A DNA stretch of 64,000 bases, taken from Theropithecus gelada. Taxonomy: Eukaryota > Chordata > Mammalia > Primates > Cercopithecidae. The translations under genes and the position numbers were made by a program. The DNA is taken from assembly GCF_003255815.1 (NCBI RefSeq), contig NC_037689.1:142564766-142628765 (forward strand). The letters run 5' to 3'. The notes under the pieces are model-generated. The model was not told the DNA's origin, did not search any database, and saw only the letters and a program-made list of their open reading frames with translations. Shown here in pieces: positions 24,412 to 37,300 of this stretch (its first letter is position 1; every line of letters begins with the position of its first letter).

Positions 24412-24873
24412 TGTTAGGTTTTGAAGAGAAGGTGGGGATGAAAGAAAGACACACAGAGAGGCACACAGAGAGGGGGCAGCTCAAACAACAGTACAGGAAT
24501 ATTGCAGACACCTGTGGAAGTGGGGGACCAGCTTCATGCCAGATCCCACCGCTGCTTACAGCCTGGGGTCCTTACAGGTATGGGTGGGAGGGATCTGGGC
24601 AGTATGGCTTGCTGCCCAGCAGGATATTGATAAGATGTTCTTATGATCAGATGGTGTGGCCCTTTTTCTGGTGGAATATCATTGTGGTGTTCCTTAGAAC
24701 TTTGCCAAGCAAGATATGATAGGGATGTTTCTTTAGTTGAGCCTTTGTCCTCCTTGTGGTCAGGTGGTTAAGCAGGATGTTTCTCCCGGCCTGAACCCCC
24801 ATGGAATATTTCACTTTGACCACGGTCTGCAAAATAGCAAGGAGCTTACAAAATGGTGCAGTTTGGACTAACA
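24412..24873 (-). repeat. Proviral 5' LTR (copy A)
   Basis: The 462-bp partner of 16389-16836 has a 10-bp insertion after 'cacacagagagg' (about 24455) that the other LTR and copy B lack. It is followed directly by intron sequence leading to exon 2 (gatccctaccctatgattcc), which is near-identical in copy B. Confidence 0.88.
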
Positions 24874-25067
24874 GGTGACCCTACCCATGCTCCTTTTCTT
24901 CTTCCCCATAGATCCCTACCCTATGATTCCACCTTGTTCTTCTCTGGCACAAACCCCTTCTTCAACCTGCATTCCTTCTCATAAAGCCCCCCTTGCTATC
25001 CAGTCTCTATCCTACTCACCCAAAATAATGTCTTTCTGGCCTCTCCCTGTTTTCTTAACACATGCAG

Positions 25068-26033
25068 GAGACACCAAACAGGGACTTAGCCCCTGAACCG
25101 AGTTTGAAAAAGATGAAAACATCAGAATATCCAAGAGTATTAGTGTTTTGCTACAGGAAGGTTAAGAAAATAAATTCAAATCAACTGGAGAATGACCAGT
25201 CCCGAGAGAACTCCATCAATCCAGTCCAAGAGGAGGAGGACGAAGGCCTAGACTCAGCTGAAGGATCTTCACAGGAGGATGAAGACCTAGATTCATCTGA
25301 AGAATTTTCAAAGCAGGATGAGGAACTAGAATTACTTGAAGGATCTTCACAGGAGGATGAAGACCTAGACTTACCTGAAGGATCTTCAAAGCAGGATGAG
25401 GAACTAGACTTACTTGAAGGATCTTCAGAGGAGGATGAAGACCTAGACTTACCTGAAGGATCTTCACAGGAGGATGAAGACCTAGGTTTATCTGAAGGAT
25501 CTGCACAAGAGGACGAAGACCTAGACTTATCTGAAAGATCTTCACATGAGGATGAAGACCTAGACTCAGCTGAAGGATATTCACAGGAGGATGAAGACCT
25601 AGACTCAGCTGAAGGATATTCACAGGAGGATGAAGACCTAGACTTACCTGAAGGATCTTCACAGGAGGATGAAGACCTAGGTTTATCTGAAGGATCTGCA
25701 CAAGAGGACGAAGACCTAGACTTATCTGAAAGATCTTCACATGAGGATGAAGACCTAGACTCAGCTGAAGGATATTCACAGGAGGATGAAGACCTAGACT
25801 CAGCTGAAGGATATTCACAGGAGGATGAAGACCTAGACTTACCTGAAGGATTTTCACAAGAGTATGAAGACCCAGGCTTATATGAAGGATATTCACAGGA
25901 GGATGAAGACCTAGACCCATCTGAAGGATCTTCACAGGAGGATAAAGACCTAGACTCAGCTGAAGGATATTCAATGGAGGAGGAAGACCCAGACTTATCT
26001 GAAGGATCTTCACAGGAGGGTGAGGAGAACTAG
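25068..26033 (+). CDS. SPANXN: SPANXN gene A, coding exon 2 with expanded repeat tail
   Basis: From the AG at 25066-25067 the exon stays in frame with exon 1 and gives ETPNRDLAP, a Lys-rich KKMKTSEYP segment, a YRKVKKINSNQLENDQSREN block and then a long acidic tail. This is the SPANX-N layout: a basic nuclear-targeting half and an acidic repeat half. Total length would be about 347 aa, against about 180 aa for the longest human family member I recall (SPANXN2). The canonical acceptor used in gene B (ccag|ATGCAG) reads 'acac' here, so Met-Gln are lost and the acceptor shifts 6 bp. The polypyrimidine tract remains. The product is presumably testis-specific and nuclear or sperm-associated. Whether this copy is expressed is unknown. 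Confidence 0.85.
   Translation, partial: ETPNRDLAPEPSLKKMKTSEYPRVLVFCYRKVKKINSNQLENDQSRENSINPVQEEEDEGLDSAEGSSQEDEDLDSSEEFSKQDEELELLEGSSQEDEDLDLPEGSSKQDEELDLLEGSSEEDEDLDLPEGSSQEDEDLGLSEGSAQEDEDLDLSERSSHEDEDLDSAEGYSQEDEDLDSAEGYSQEDEDLDLPEGSSQEDEDLGLSEGSAQEDEDLDLSERSSHEDEDLDSAEGYSQEDEDLDSAEGYSQEDEDLDLPEGFSQEYEDPGLYEGYSQEDEDLDPSEGSSQEDKDLDSAEGYSMEEEDPDLSEGSSQEGEEN
25263..26003 (+). repeat. 39-bp coding VNTR (19 units of 13 aa)
   Basis: Nineteen full in-frame 39-bp units of the type GSSQEDEDLDLPE are followed by a partial unit. Units 6-10 (25458-25652) and 11-15 (25653-25847) are identical over 195 bp, a recent block duplication. Early units include KQDEEL variants and late units degenerate (QEYEDPGLYE, MEEEDPDLSE). 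Copy B has about one unit. Confidence 0.97.
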
Positions 26034-26088
26034 TCAAACACAGAGAAACCAAATTGGACAAATCCTCACCACCAATGGCGATGATTAC

Positions 26089-26094
26089 AATAAA
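26089..26094 (+). terminator. Polyadenylation signal, gene A
   Basis: AATAAA lies 56 bp after the stop codon, within a segment ('gatgattacaataaaatcaa') shared by all three SPANX-family genes in the window. Confidence 0.75.
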
Positions 26095-26314
26095 ATCAAG
26101 TTTGAGAAGCTGATGACTGTGTATCTGTCTGTTTTCTGATGGTGGGGAGGAAGGGAAGGGAAGAAGTAGGCATTTGAGAAGGGAGGGATATGAGGTCCCG
26201 TAGGGTTGGTGGACAGACCCACAGGTTGACAGTTAGTTAGCCAGACATTGTACATAAGTCCTGGGGGATAACTGATTCCTAAAGAAAATTTTCTGCTTAA
26301 AATTTTATCTAACA

Positions 26315-26874
26315 GAAAGTGGAGATGTGTATATGTTCATGCAACTGTACCCGGCAGCACATTGTTCTGCTGAATGTACACATCAAAGGTATTCCCATCC
26401 CCTTTCCATTTTATATTTTCCAAGGTTAGAAATATATGCTTTATAAAGAGTAAATGTTCTTTAAAATACAAAGCACAATACAAAAGAAGATAGTAGATGT
26501 AGAAGTAAATAAACAGCAGGAAAGCATTGCTTATAATGAAGTGATTGAAAAGCCAATTCTAAAACAAAATTTTCAATGCATCTTAAATATTTATGTTACT
26601 GTTTCAATGACCTCAACAGTCTTTAATCAAGATAAGTACGCTTTAGAAATGTGTTGATACCTGCAAAGTGTGAATATTCAAAATTGCCATGACTTGGGAA
26701 AAAGGAAAGTAAAACACTCTAAGTTTGAGGAGCTTTTTTCCATGGAACGAGAACTGCAAGGTGGTGAGAAGGGGTTAGGTGTGATGTGGTGAGATCATTT
26801 TTAGGAGAGTGTGTCTATTATCAGCTTTATATCACTTCCATTTTGCATTATAATTTCCTGAAATTCATCATTCA
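26315..26874. other. Spacer between the two duplication copies
   Basis: About 560 bp of AT-rich sequence matches neither duplication edge. It holds no gene or repeat I can name. An open frame at 26454-26657 resembles nothing known. Confidence 0.5.
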
Positions 26875-29800
26875 ACACTGAACTCAGCGCTGTCTCTTAC
26901 AGGAGAAAGGAAAACCAGTCCAAACTCAGCTGACTCCCACCTGGGAAGGGGACATTTAAACCACCTCTAGCCAGAGGGAAATTTCCCATCCCAGTAATCA
27001 GCGGGGCTGTGGAGGGGTGCACATGACCTACCGAGATACCAGCTGGGGCAGCCAAGGGAGTGCTGGCATCACCCCTCTCCAGCCCCAGACCGCACAGCTA
27101 GCAGCTCCATAAAAGAGTCCTTCCTTCCGCTTGATGACAGGAGATGGAATGGTGAGGATCATTTTTTTGTTGTTTTCTTGCATCTTGAATACCAGCTCAA
27201 CCACAGCAGGACAGGACACTGGTCAGGGTTGTGAAGCCCCTGCTCCAGGCACTAGCTCCTAAACAACATTTCTAGACACACTCTGGGCCAGAAAGAAACC
27301 TGCTGCCTCGAAAGAAATGACCAAGCCCTGGCAGCATTCATCACCAGCCAACTGAATAGCCCTTGGTTCTTGAATAAACAGCAGCGATACCCAGGTACTG
27401 CATCAAGGACCTTGGGTGAACCTCTGAGACATACTGGTTTCAGGTACCAGCATGGTAAGAGGGCAATAGAGTAACAAGTGGGCTATCGGGGTCCTGAGTT
27501 CCAGGACTTGACTGTTTGACAGCAATTCTGGACCTGCCCGTGATCAGACAGGTACCCACTGTCCTGAAGTCCCAGTCCCAGGCCTGGCAGCATTCTCAAG
27601 AACCACCAGCTGACTCAAGAACCCTGGGGACTTATGGGAGCATCAGTGGTAGTGTTGCAGTACTCTCCATGGCCTGTAGTAGGGCTGGCTACATGGTGAG
27701 GCTGCCCTGCCTTTGAAAAAGAGAGGAAAGTGTGGGAAGAACTGCTTCTTGTGGTTTGAGTGCCAGCTCAGCTGCAATACAATAGTACACCAGGTCTTTA
27801 ACTCTAATCTCTGACTCCTGGATGACACCTCTGAACCCACCTGAGGGAACTCATTGCCCTGAAAGGAAGGACACAGGCATGGCTAGCTTTGCCACCTGCT
27901 GAATATAGAGCCTCAGGGCTTTGAGAAAATATAGACAGTAGCCAGGGAGTGGTTATAGCAGGGCTTTGGCAAGATGTAGCTCTGTGCTGGCTTCAGGTCT
28001 GACCCAGCACAGTCATAGTGTTGGTGGATACAAGAGTGTCTGTGTCACTCTACCCCCAGCTTTAGGTGGCTCAGAACATGGAGAGAGAGACACACACTTT
28101 GTGTGGGAGAAAGTAGGGGAAGAGAACAGGAGTCTCTGCCTCATAACCCAGAGACTTCTCCTGGATCTTTTCTGAAACCATCAAGGTGGTACCTCCAGAA
28201 GTATGCAAGAACTGCAGCATTACTAGGCATGGGGGACCCCTAAAGCAGATACAGTTTAAAACAAAACCCCCCAAGTATTTGCAAATATCTGGAAAATATT
28301 CTCAAAAAGGACGGTCACAAACAAGCCCAGACAGTGAAGACTACAATAAATACCTAACTCTTCAATGACCAGATACTGAAGAATATCTACTAGTATCAAC
28401 AACATCTAGGAAAACATAACCTCCCCAAATGAAGTAAATAAGCCACAGGAACCAATTCTGGAGAAACAGATATGTGACCTTTCAGACAGAAAATTCAGAA
28501 TAACTGGGTCATGCCTGTAATTCCAGCACGTTGGGAGGCCAAGACAGCTGGATCACCTGAGGTCAGGAGTTCAAGACCAGCCTGACAAACATGGTGAAAC
28601 CCCATCTCCACTAAAAATAGAAAACTAACTAGGTGTGGTGGTGCATGCCTATAATCCCAGCTACTGGGGAGGCTGAGGCCAGAGAATTGCTTGAACCCAG
28701 GAGGCTCAGACTGCAGAGAGCGGAGATCACGCTATTGCAGTCCAGCATGGGCAACAAAAGTGAAACTATGACTCAAAAAAAAAAAAAAAAAAAAATAGGT
28801 GGGTTGATAAAACTCAAAGAAATTCAATGTAACACAGAGAAGAATTCAGAATTCTATCAGATAAGTTAGCAACAAGTTTCCAATAATTAAAATGAATCAA
28901 GCAGAAATTCTGGAGCTGAAAAATGCAAGTGATAGACTACAGAATCTCTCAAACTCTGTTAATAGCAGAATCAATCAAGCAGAAGATAGAAAAAATAAGC
29001 TTGAAGACAGGTTATTTGAAAATATACAGTCAAAAAAGACTAAAGAAAAACCGAGTAGAAAGCAATGAAGCAATGAAAAACAGAGTAGAACGCAATGAAG
29101 GAATCTAGAAAATGGCTTCAAAAGGACAAATCTAAGAGTTATTGGCCTTAATGAAGAGGTATAGAAACACATGAGTAGAAAGTTTCTTCAAAGAGATCAT
29201 AATAGAGAACTTCCCAAACCTAGAGAAAGATACAAATATCCAAGTACAAGAATGTTATAGAACAACAAGCAGACTTAACTCAAAGAAGACTACTTCAAGT
29301 CATTCAATAATAAAACTCCCAAAAACCAAGGATAAAGAAGGGCTCCTAAAGCTGCAAGATAAGAGAAACAAATAACATTCAATGGAGCTCCAATATGTCT
29401 GGCAGCAGACTTTTCAGTGGAAACCTTACAGGCCAGGAGACAGTGGCATGACATATTTAAAGTGCTGAAAGAAAAAAAAGCTCTTTTACCTTAGAATAAT
29501 ATATCTGGGAAAAAAAAAAAAATTCTTCAAACATGAGGGAGGAAAAAAAAATGGTCCCAGAGTAAGGAAAGCTGAGGGATTTCATCAACACCAGCCCTGT
29601 CCTACAAGAAATGTTACGAGGAGTATTTCAATCAGAAAGAAAAGGATGGTACTGAACAATAAGTAATCAACTGAAAGTACAAAACTCAGCGGTCATTGTA
29701 AGAACACAGAAAAACAAAATATATTATAACAAAGTAATTGTAGTGTGTAAACTACTCTTATTCTAATAGAAAGTCTAAAGGACAAACCAATCAAAAATAA

Positions 29801-32800
29801 AAAGCACAACTTTTCAAGACATAGTCAACACAATAAGATACAAAGAGAAATAACAAAAAATTAAAAAGCGGTGGGATGAACTTAAGGTGCAGCTTTATTA
29901 GTTTTATTTTTCTTTGCTGTTTGTTTACGCAAATAGTCTTAAGTAAATATCAGATTAAAAATAATGGTTTATAACATATTATTTGCAAGCCTCATGGTAA
30001 CCTCAAACCAAAGAACATGCAATGTATACACAAAAAATAAAAGGCAAGGAACTAAATCATATACCCACAGAAAAATCATCCTCACTAAAAATAGACAGGA
30101 AGGAAAGAAAGAAAGAAGACCACAAAACCATCTGAACATAAAAATCAAAATGACAGGAGTAAGTTCTTACTTATCAGTAGTAACATTGAATGTAAATGGG
30201 CTAAACTCTTCAATTAAAAGACACAGACTGGCTGAGTGTATGAAAAAAGAAGACACATTGATCTTTGCCTGTCAGAAACACACTTCTCCTCTAAAGACAC
30301 ACATATACTGAAAATAAAGGGATGGAAAAATATACTCCATGCCAATGGAACCAAAAAGAAGCAGGATTAGCTACATTCATAGCAAACAAAATAGATTTCA
30401 AGACAAAAAATGTAAGAGGAAAAAAAGTCACTATGTAATAATGAAGAGATCAGTTCAGCAAGAGGATATAACAACTTTACATATATGTGCACCCAACCCT
30501 GGAGCACCAAGGTATATAAACGAAATATTATTAGAACTAATGAGAGAGATAGGTCCCAACACCATAATGGCTGGAGGCTTCAACACCCTACTTTCAGCAT
30601 TGGACAGTTCTTCCAGACATAAAATCAACAAAGAAACATCATACTTAGTGTACGTTATAGACCAAATGGATCTAACAGACATTTACAAAACACTTCTTCC
30701 AAGGACTGCAGAATACACTTTCTTTTACTCAGCACATGGATCCTTCTCAAGGATAGAATATGTTAGGTCATAAAACAACTTTTAAAACATTCAAACAAAT
30801 TGAAATAATATCAAGCATCTTCTCTGACCACCAAAAAATAAAACGGGAAATTAATAACAAGCAGAATTCTGGAAATTATACAAATACATAGAAATTTTTT
30901 TTAAATGCTCCTGAATGACCCATAGGTCAATGAAGAAATTAAAAAGTAAATTGAAAAATTTCTCAAAATAAATGATAATGGAAACACAACACACCAAAAC
31001 CTATGGGATACAGCAAAAGCAGTATTAAGAGGGAAGTTTATAGCTATAAGTGCCTACATTAAAAAAGAGAAACACCTTCAAATAATCTTATGATGCATCT
31101 TAAAAAAATAGAAATATAAGCTCAAACTGAACCCAAAATTAGTAGAAGAAAAGAAATAATAAAAGACCAGAGCAGAAATAAATGAAAGTAAAATAAAGAA
31201 AATCCAAAGACTATCAATGAAACAAAAAGTTGGTTTTTTGAAAAGGTATACAAAATTGATAAACCTGTAGCCAGACTAAGTAAGAAAAAGGAGAGAAGAT
31301 TGAGGTAAATAAAATCCGAAATTAAAAGGACTAATACTGGAAAAATTCAAAGGATTATTAGTGGTGACTATGGGAAACTTTATGTCAATACATTGGAAAA
31401 TCTCCCTGAAATGCATAAGTACTTACCCATACAACCTACCAAGTTTACATGAAGATATCGAAAACCTGAGTAAACCAATAACATGTAACAAGATAAAAGC
31501 CGTAATAAGCAGTCTCCTAGTAATGGAAAGTCTAGGACTTGATGGTTTCAATGTTGAATCCTACCAAACATTTAAAGAAGAACTAATATCAATCCTACTC
31601 AAACTATTCCAATAAATGGAGGAGAAGGAACTACTTTCAAAGTCACTCTAAAAGGCCTGTTTTGCCCTGATACCAAAATCGGACAAAGACACATTAGAAA
31701 AAAAAAAAAAAAAAAAAAAAACCTACAGGCCAATATGTCTGATGGATATTGATGCAGAAATCCTTAACAAAATACCAGCAAATCAAATTAAACAATACAT
31801 TAGAAAGGTAATTCATTATGACCAAGTGAGATTTATTGCTGGGATGCAAAAAGGTTTTGACAGGTACAAATCAGTCAATGTGATTCATCATATCAACAGA
31901 ATTAAGGCTAAAATCATATGATCATTTCACTTGATGCTGAAAAGACATTTGATAAAATTCAAAATACCTTCGTGGTAAGACTCCTGAAAAAAACTGGGTA
32001 TAGAATGAACATATGTCAACATAATAAAATCCATATATGTCAGACCCACATCTAGTATCATACTGAATGGAAAATGTGAAAGCCTCTTCTCTATGATCTG
32101 GAACATGACGAAGATGACCACTTTTACCACTCTTATAAAGTGCTGGAAGTTCTAGCTAGAGTAATCGAACAAGAGAAAGAAATAAACAGCATTCAAATTG
32201 GAATGGAAGAAGTCAAATGATCAGTGTTTGCAGATGATATAATCTTATATTTGGAAAAACCTAAAGACTCCACCAAAAAAACTCTCAGAACTCATAAACA
32301 AATGGTTTAAAGCTGCAGGATACAGAATCAACATACAAAAATCTGTAGCATTTCTATATGCCAACAGGGAACAACCTGAAAAATAAATTTAAAAAAATCA
32401 TTCCACTTACAATAGCCACACATAAAATGTAACACCTAGGAATTAAGTTCACCAAAGAACTGAAAAATCTGTATAATGAAAAGTAAAAAACACTGATGAA
32501 AGAAATTGAAGATGACATCAGAAAATAGAAATATATTCCATTCTAATGAATTGGAAGAATCAACAGTTTTAACATGTCCATACTACCCAAAGCAATCTAC
32601 AGATTCAATTCAATCTCTATCAAAGTACCAATGAGATTCTTCATAGATATAGAAAAACCAATCCTAAAATTTATATGGAATCACAATAGATCCAGAATAG
32701 CTAATGCTATCCTGAGCAAAAAGAACAAAACTGGAGGAACTACATTACCCGACTTCAAACTATTCTACAGAGCTATAGCAACCAAAACAACATGATACCA

Positions 32801-34300
32801 GCATAAAAACAGACTTACAGATCAATGGAACAGAATAGAGAACAATCTGCATGCCTACAGAGAACTAATTATCAACAAAAGTACCAAGAACGTAACTGGG
32901 TAATAGTGTTTTCAATAAGTGGTGCTGGGAAAACTGAATTTCCATATACAGAAGAATGAAACTAGACCCCTATCTCTTGCCATATAAGAAAAACAAATCT
33001 AAATAGATGAAAGATTTAAATCTGAGATCACAAACTGTGATATTGCTACAAAAAAAAAAAAAGTGGAAAATTTTCAGTACATTGGTCTGCAAAAAATTTC
33101 TTGAGCAATATCTTACAAGCACAGGCAACCAAGCAAACAGTGAGAAATGAGATTACATCAAGTTAGAAAGCTTCTGTGAACTCTTAATAAAGTGAAGTGA
33201 CAACCCACAGGATGGGAGAAAATATTTGCAAACAAGCCACATGACAAGGGATTATTAACCGGAATACATAACGAGCTCAAGCAACTCTATGAGAAAAAAA
33301 AATCTAACAATCCAATCAAAACCAGGCAAAAGATTTGATTAGACATTTCTCAAAGGAAGACATAATAATGGCAAACAGGCATATGAAAAGTTATGCAACC
33401 TCATTGATCATCAGGGAAATGCAAATATAAGCACAATGAGATATCAACTCACCCCAGTTAAAATAGCTTTTATTCAAAAGACAGGCAATAACAAATGCTG
33501 GCGAGGATGTTGAGAAACTACAACTCTTCTACACTGTTGGTGGGAATATAAATTAATACAACCATAGTCTGAAGGTTCCTCAAAAACCTAAATAGAGCCA
33601 CCATGTGATCCAACACATCTACTATTGGGTATATACCAAAAAGAAAGGAATTCATTATATTGAAAACATATGTGTACTCTCATGTTTGTTGCAGCACTGT
33701 TCACAATAGCTAATAGTTGGAAGTAACCTAAATGTCTGCCAATAGATACATGAAAAAAAAAAAATGTGGTACATATACACAATGGAGTACTATTCAGCCA
33801 TAAAAAGAATGAGATCCTGTCATTTGTAACCACATGGATGGGAATGGAGATCATTAGGCTTAGTGAAACAAGCCAGGCACAGAAAGACAAGCATCACATG
33901 TTGGCACTTATTTGAGGGATCTGAAAAACAAAACAATTGAACTAACGGACATAGAGAGTAGTAGGATGGTGACCAGAAGATGGAATCTGTATTTAGGGGT
34001 TGGGGGAAAGGTGGGGAAAGTTATGAGTATAAAAAATAGAAAGAGTGAGTAAGACATACTGTTTGATAATGCGACAGAGTGACTGTAGCCAATAGTAACT
34101 TAATTGTACATTTCAAAATAACCAAAAGAATATTATTCATCTGTTCGTAACATGAAGGATAAAATTCTTGAAGGGATGAATACCCCATTCTTCATGTCGG
34201 GATTATTCTTTATTGCATGCATGTATCAAAACACCTCATGTACCCCATAAATATATGCACCTACTATGTACTCACAAAAATTAAAAATTAAAATTAAAAG
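26875..34300 (+). mobile_element. Old L1 of copy B (L1PB/L1MA-like), 5' end cut by duplication edge
   Basis: The order is the same as in copy A: 5' UTR to about 28800, degraded ORF1 to about 29900, ORF2 from about 30160 to 33500, and a 3' UTR ending in the A-rich tail near 34300. Frames are broken throughout; open scraps are 30339-30773 and 32574-32795. The 16-bp site used by the young L1 in copy A is empty here at 30903-30918. Confidence 0.85.
28505..28796 (+). mobile_element. Alu in the copy B L1, 5'-truncated
   Basis: This is the orthologue of the 2420-2745 Alu. The left end is shortened (starts at 'ctgggtcatgcctgtaa') and it has a pure A tail of about 21 bases. It predates the duplication. 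Confidence 0.85.
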
Positions 34301-37300
34301 ACAAAACGTTAAAATGTTGAGCACTGTAGAAAATTTCTGTCTACTCAGACTGTTTGATTTTAAGGAATCAGTTTTATTTTCTGTCAGGCTGGACATTACT
34401 TCAGAATATCTTTTCAATATGCCAGATATGAAATATACTCATGGGATGGCATTTTCTTCAACAAGTGAAGAATGAGGACCATGGTCTTTACATCTATATG
34501 ACTAGTCCAGTGCTTGAGATAGATTCTATTCTCTCTTTAGAGTGGCTGAGAGACTTGATGGTCTCTGTTTGGTAGCTTACTTCTGTCTAAAGAATCCTAT
34601 TTCTGGGCTAATTCTCCATATTAAGTCGCCTGCATTGTTCTTAGGTGCTAGTATTTTCCCAGTGGTAACAGAATCAGAGGGAAGAACCACAGTAGTTCAA
34701 GGTAGTACAGGCCCACCACACATAGTTTTACACTGTGGAGATGTGAATCTGTCTGGCTGGAATCATATTACCTAAAGTTTATAGGAATCGTAGTATCTTT
34801 AAAAGTGAGAAGTATAGAATCGTAGCATATTTTTAAAAATGACATTGATCGTTCCAATTTACTCATTCTACAGCTGAGGGATCTGAAGCCTACAGAAGGT
34901 ATGCAATTTACCCAGAGTCTCAGAAAGAATATGAGATTTAGGGCAGATTGAACTAGGTTTGAACACTGTTTCACAATTATTGAGTTACTGAGCTTCCCTG
35001 GGCCTCAATTTCCTCTCCAGTAAATCAGACCCCCATGATGATATCTACCTCCTGGGACTGTTGTGAGTACTGCACCTCGGCTAAACATCTTCCCTCTGCT
35101 TTTCCAGAATCAGTCACCACCTTTCTTCACCTGCTCTGTCCTGGGAGGCTATTTAGAAAGGATTCTCTCAATGGGCTCCTGGACTCTGATGTCCACTGGG
35201 TTTGGCTAATGGGGAGCTCCAAGGACAGTCAGAGGTGGAAGGAAGGAAGGAGAGTGAGGGCTGTGGACTTACTCTCTTGGCTCCATCCCTGTGAGTCATC
35301 TCGGGCTGGATAAATCTCGTTAGAGGTCACTGTTCTTCTCAAGATAGCTATTTCCTCATGACTATTGGTCGTTTCTGGTTCTAGTAACCACTTCCTCCCT
35401 GCTCTCATTCCTCTGGGTCTGTAGTGATGGCAGCTGCAACAAGCACTATCTCTGATGGTCTCCCTGCATCTACCTGTTTGTAAATGGTTCCTTTGCAGAT
35501 AAATATTTGTCAAATTATTTAATTTTGCATGTACCATCTGTTTCCTGTTTGACTTTGATACCATATGCTTACAGCAGAGACTGGCATATAGTAGGTTTAT
35601 TGTGTATGGAATCTATTGCTAGCAGTAACAGTAGTAGCAGTGTAGAGGTAGAAGTAATTGCAGTGGAGGTAATGGTGCTGGTATTTTTCAAAGCTACTCA
35701 TTCAGTCACATGCAAAGCCAGCAGTAAGTTGTACTCCTCTTCCATACTCAGCTCTTTCTCGTTAATTGCTCTTCACCTGTCTGCGCTCCAGAGGAAAATA
35801 TATGGTTGGCCTCTAACTCCTTAACTCTTTGTGGCCACAGAGTAGTGCTAATCCCAAGTAGATCCTATCCTATATCTGGTACTCTGTGTGGTGTTTAAAC
35901 CTGCCTTAGACAGGTAAAAAGTATTAAAAAAAATTATTTAAAAAGTTGTGGAGGGTTATTATTGTAACTAAACTACTGTCAGTTTATAATGTCAGTTGTA
36001 CAAAGTCCCAAACAAGAAGTAAAAGGGTGCCCAGGACTCCCTGCTTCTTGTCCTGGTCCATGTCTGACTTACAGTGTGACATGGGAGAGTCCCTTTGAGT
36101 ATGTTTCACAACCTGATATGATGAAGAAGAATACTCTTGAAAACTGAACACACCAGAAATAAAAACGTTCAGTACAATGAACTCATTGTACACTGATGAC
36201 CTTTAATTTTTTATTATTCATTTTGTGGAAAATATAACATCATCACTAATGATTTCAATAGGAGTTATTTTATAAAGTCAGTTGCAATCTTTCAATAGAA
36301 ATATGCACTAAATGTTTTCCTAACATTTGGCTTAATTTTCCTTGGATAGTGATATACCCATCAAAACATTTTTGGTAAACAAATTCAGAAAACAATTTTA
36401 AAAGGTAATACGGTAATTGAAAGCTGTTATTTTCAGCAATTGTAATCAGTTTCTGACCTGCTCTATTTGATGCAGCATATGCCTTTTGGTTTTGTTTGTT
36501 TTGTTTTCCATAACATGACATGACAGGGTGTTATTCTCACTGTTAATTGCAGGCAAGGGTACAAAAAATTATTAGAAGTTAGCTTGTGAGCATTTAACCC
36601 ATGGAATTGTTGAACTCTAGACAACATCTGGGGTTCACTAAAAAAATTTGTATACCTTGATACCAATCTTCTTTTGGTTTGTTTGTGTTTAGATGACAGT
36701 CATGGGAATGCAATACATTGGTTGTATCTGGATATCAGCAGGGTATTTTGCTAGGCCTTTCATGATTTTATGGTGTATGAAATAAAGATATGTGACCTTG
36801 ATGAATGCTGGATCAAAATTCCAGGGTCCACTTCTCTTTTGTTTCACTAAATTTTTTTTCCCTTATTGAGTTTTGTGACTTCCTATGCAGAATGAGACAA
36901 GTGTTAACCTGTGGGAGGAACCTAGGATCATGCCTTCTCTATCTTTGACTCTCTCTCTTACTGTCTTTTAAAACATTTTTAGCTTTTTATTTTGAAACAA
37001 TTATAAGTTCACAAGAAGTTTCCAAGATATGTACACGGAGGCCTTATGTACCCTTCAACCAGTCTCTCCCAATAGTATACTCTTCAGTACACCTCCACAT
37101 TACACTATCAAAAGTAGAACATTGACAGTGATAAAATTCAGAGCTTTTTAAGATTCAACAATTGTCTTTTGGCTATTCTAGGCACTTTACATTTCCATAT
37201 GAATGTTGTAATTATCTTGTAAATTTCTATAAAAAAGCCTTTTTAGAATTTTGATTAGAATTGAGTTGAATCTACAGATGAATTTGGAAATAACTGCCAT

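Larger units (their letters stand above)
16389..24873 (-). mobile_element. Class I endogenous provirus inside the SPANXN A intron, antisense
   Basis: The provirus is antisense to the gene. The 3' LTR is 16389-16836 and the 5' LTR 24412-24873, both bounded by TG..CA with TGTTAG/CTAACA ends. Internal order on the - strand is primer-binding site, gag, pol, env. A candidate primer-binding site, resembling the tRNA-Phe type at 13 of 18 positions by eye, lies 2-3 bases inside the 5' LTR (about 24391-24408). A polypurine stretch precedes the 3' LTR (about 16837-16852). All genes are broken. Two young Alus interrupt it. The two LTRs differ visibly (substitutions and a 10-bp insertion in the 5' LTR), so the insertion is old. 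Class I is supported by the pol/env style. HERV-F or HERV-H relatives are candidates, not established. Confidence 0.88.
706..26314 (+). repeat. Copy A of a tandem duplication (L1 + spacer + SPANXN)
   Basis: Homology to copy B starts inside an L1 5' UTR (shared 'acactgaactcagcgctg' at 706 and 26875). It runs colinearly through L1 ORF1, ORF2 and 3' end, the spacer, the SPANXN promoter, both exons and the 3' UTR, and stops near 'aaaattttatct' (26314 and 39495). Copy A carries two large sequences missing from B: an L1 at 4852-8545 and the internal part plus one LTR of a provirus in the SPANXN intron. Both copies are on the + strand, head to tail, separated by about 560 bp. Confidence 0.93.

Noticed and set aside
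25263..26003. Regular short repeats that might suggest a CRISPR array
   Set aside because: The repeats are contiguous, in frame, have no spacers, and encode the SPANXN acidic tail in primate DNA.
25216..26061. 281-aa antisense open frame across the SPANXN repeat array
   Set aside because: It exists only because the 39-bp unit is a multiple of three and lacks stops in that frame. It has no promoter, splice context or family resemblance.
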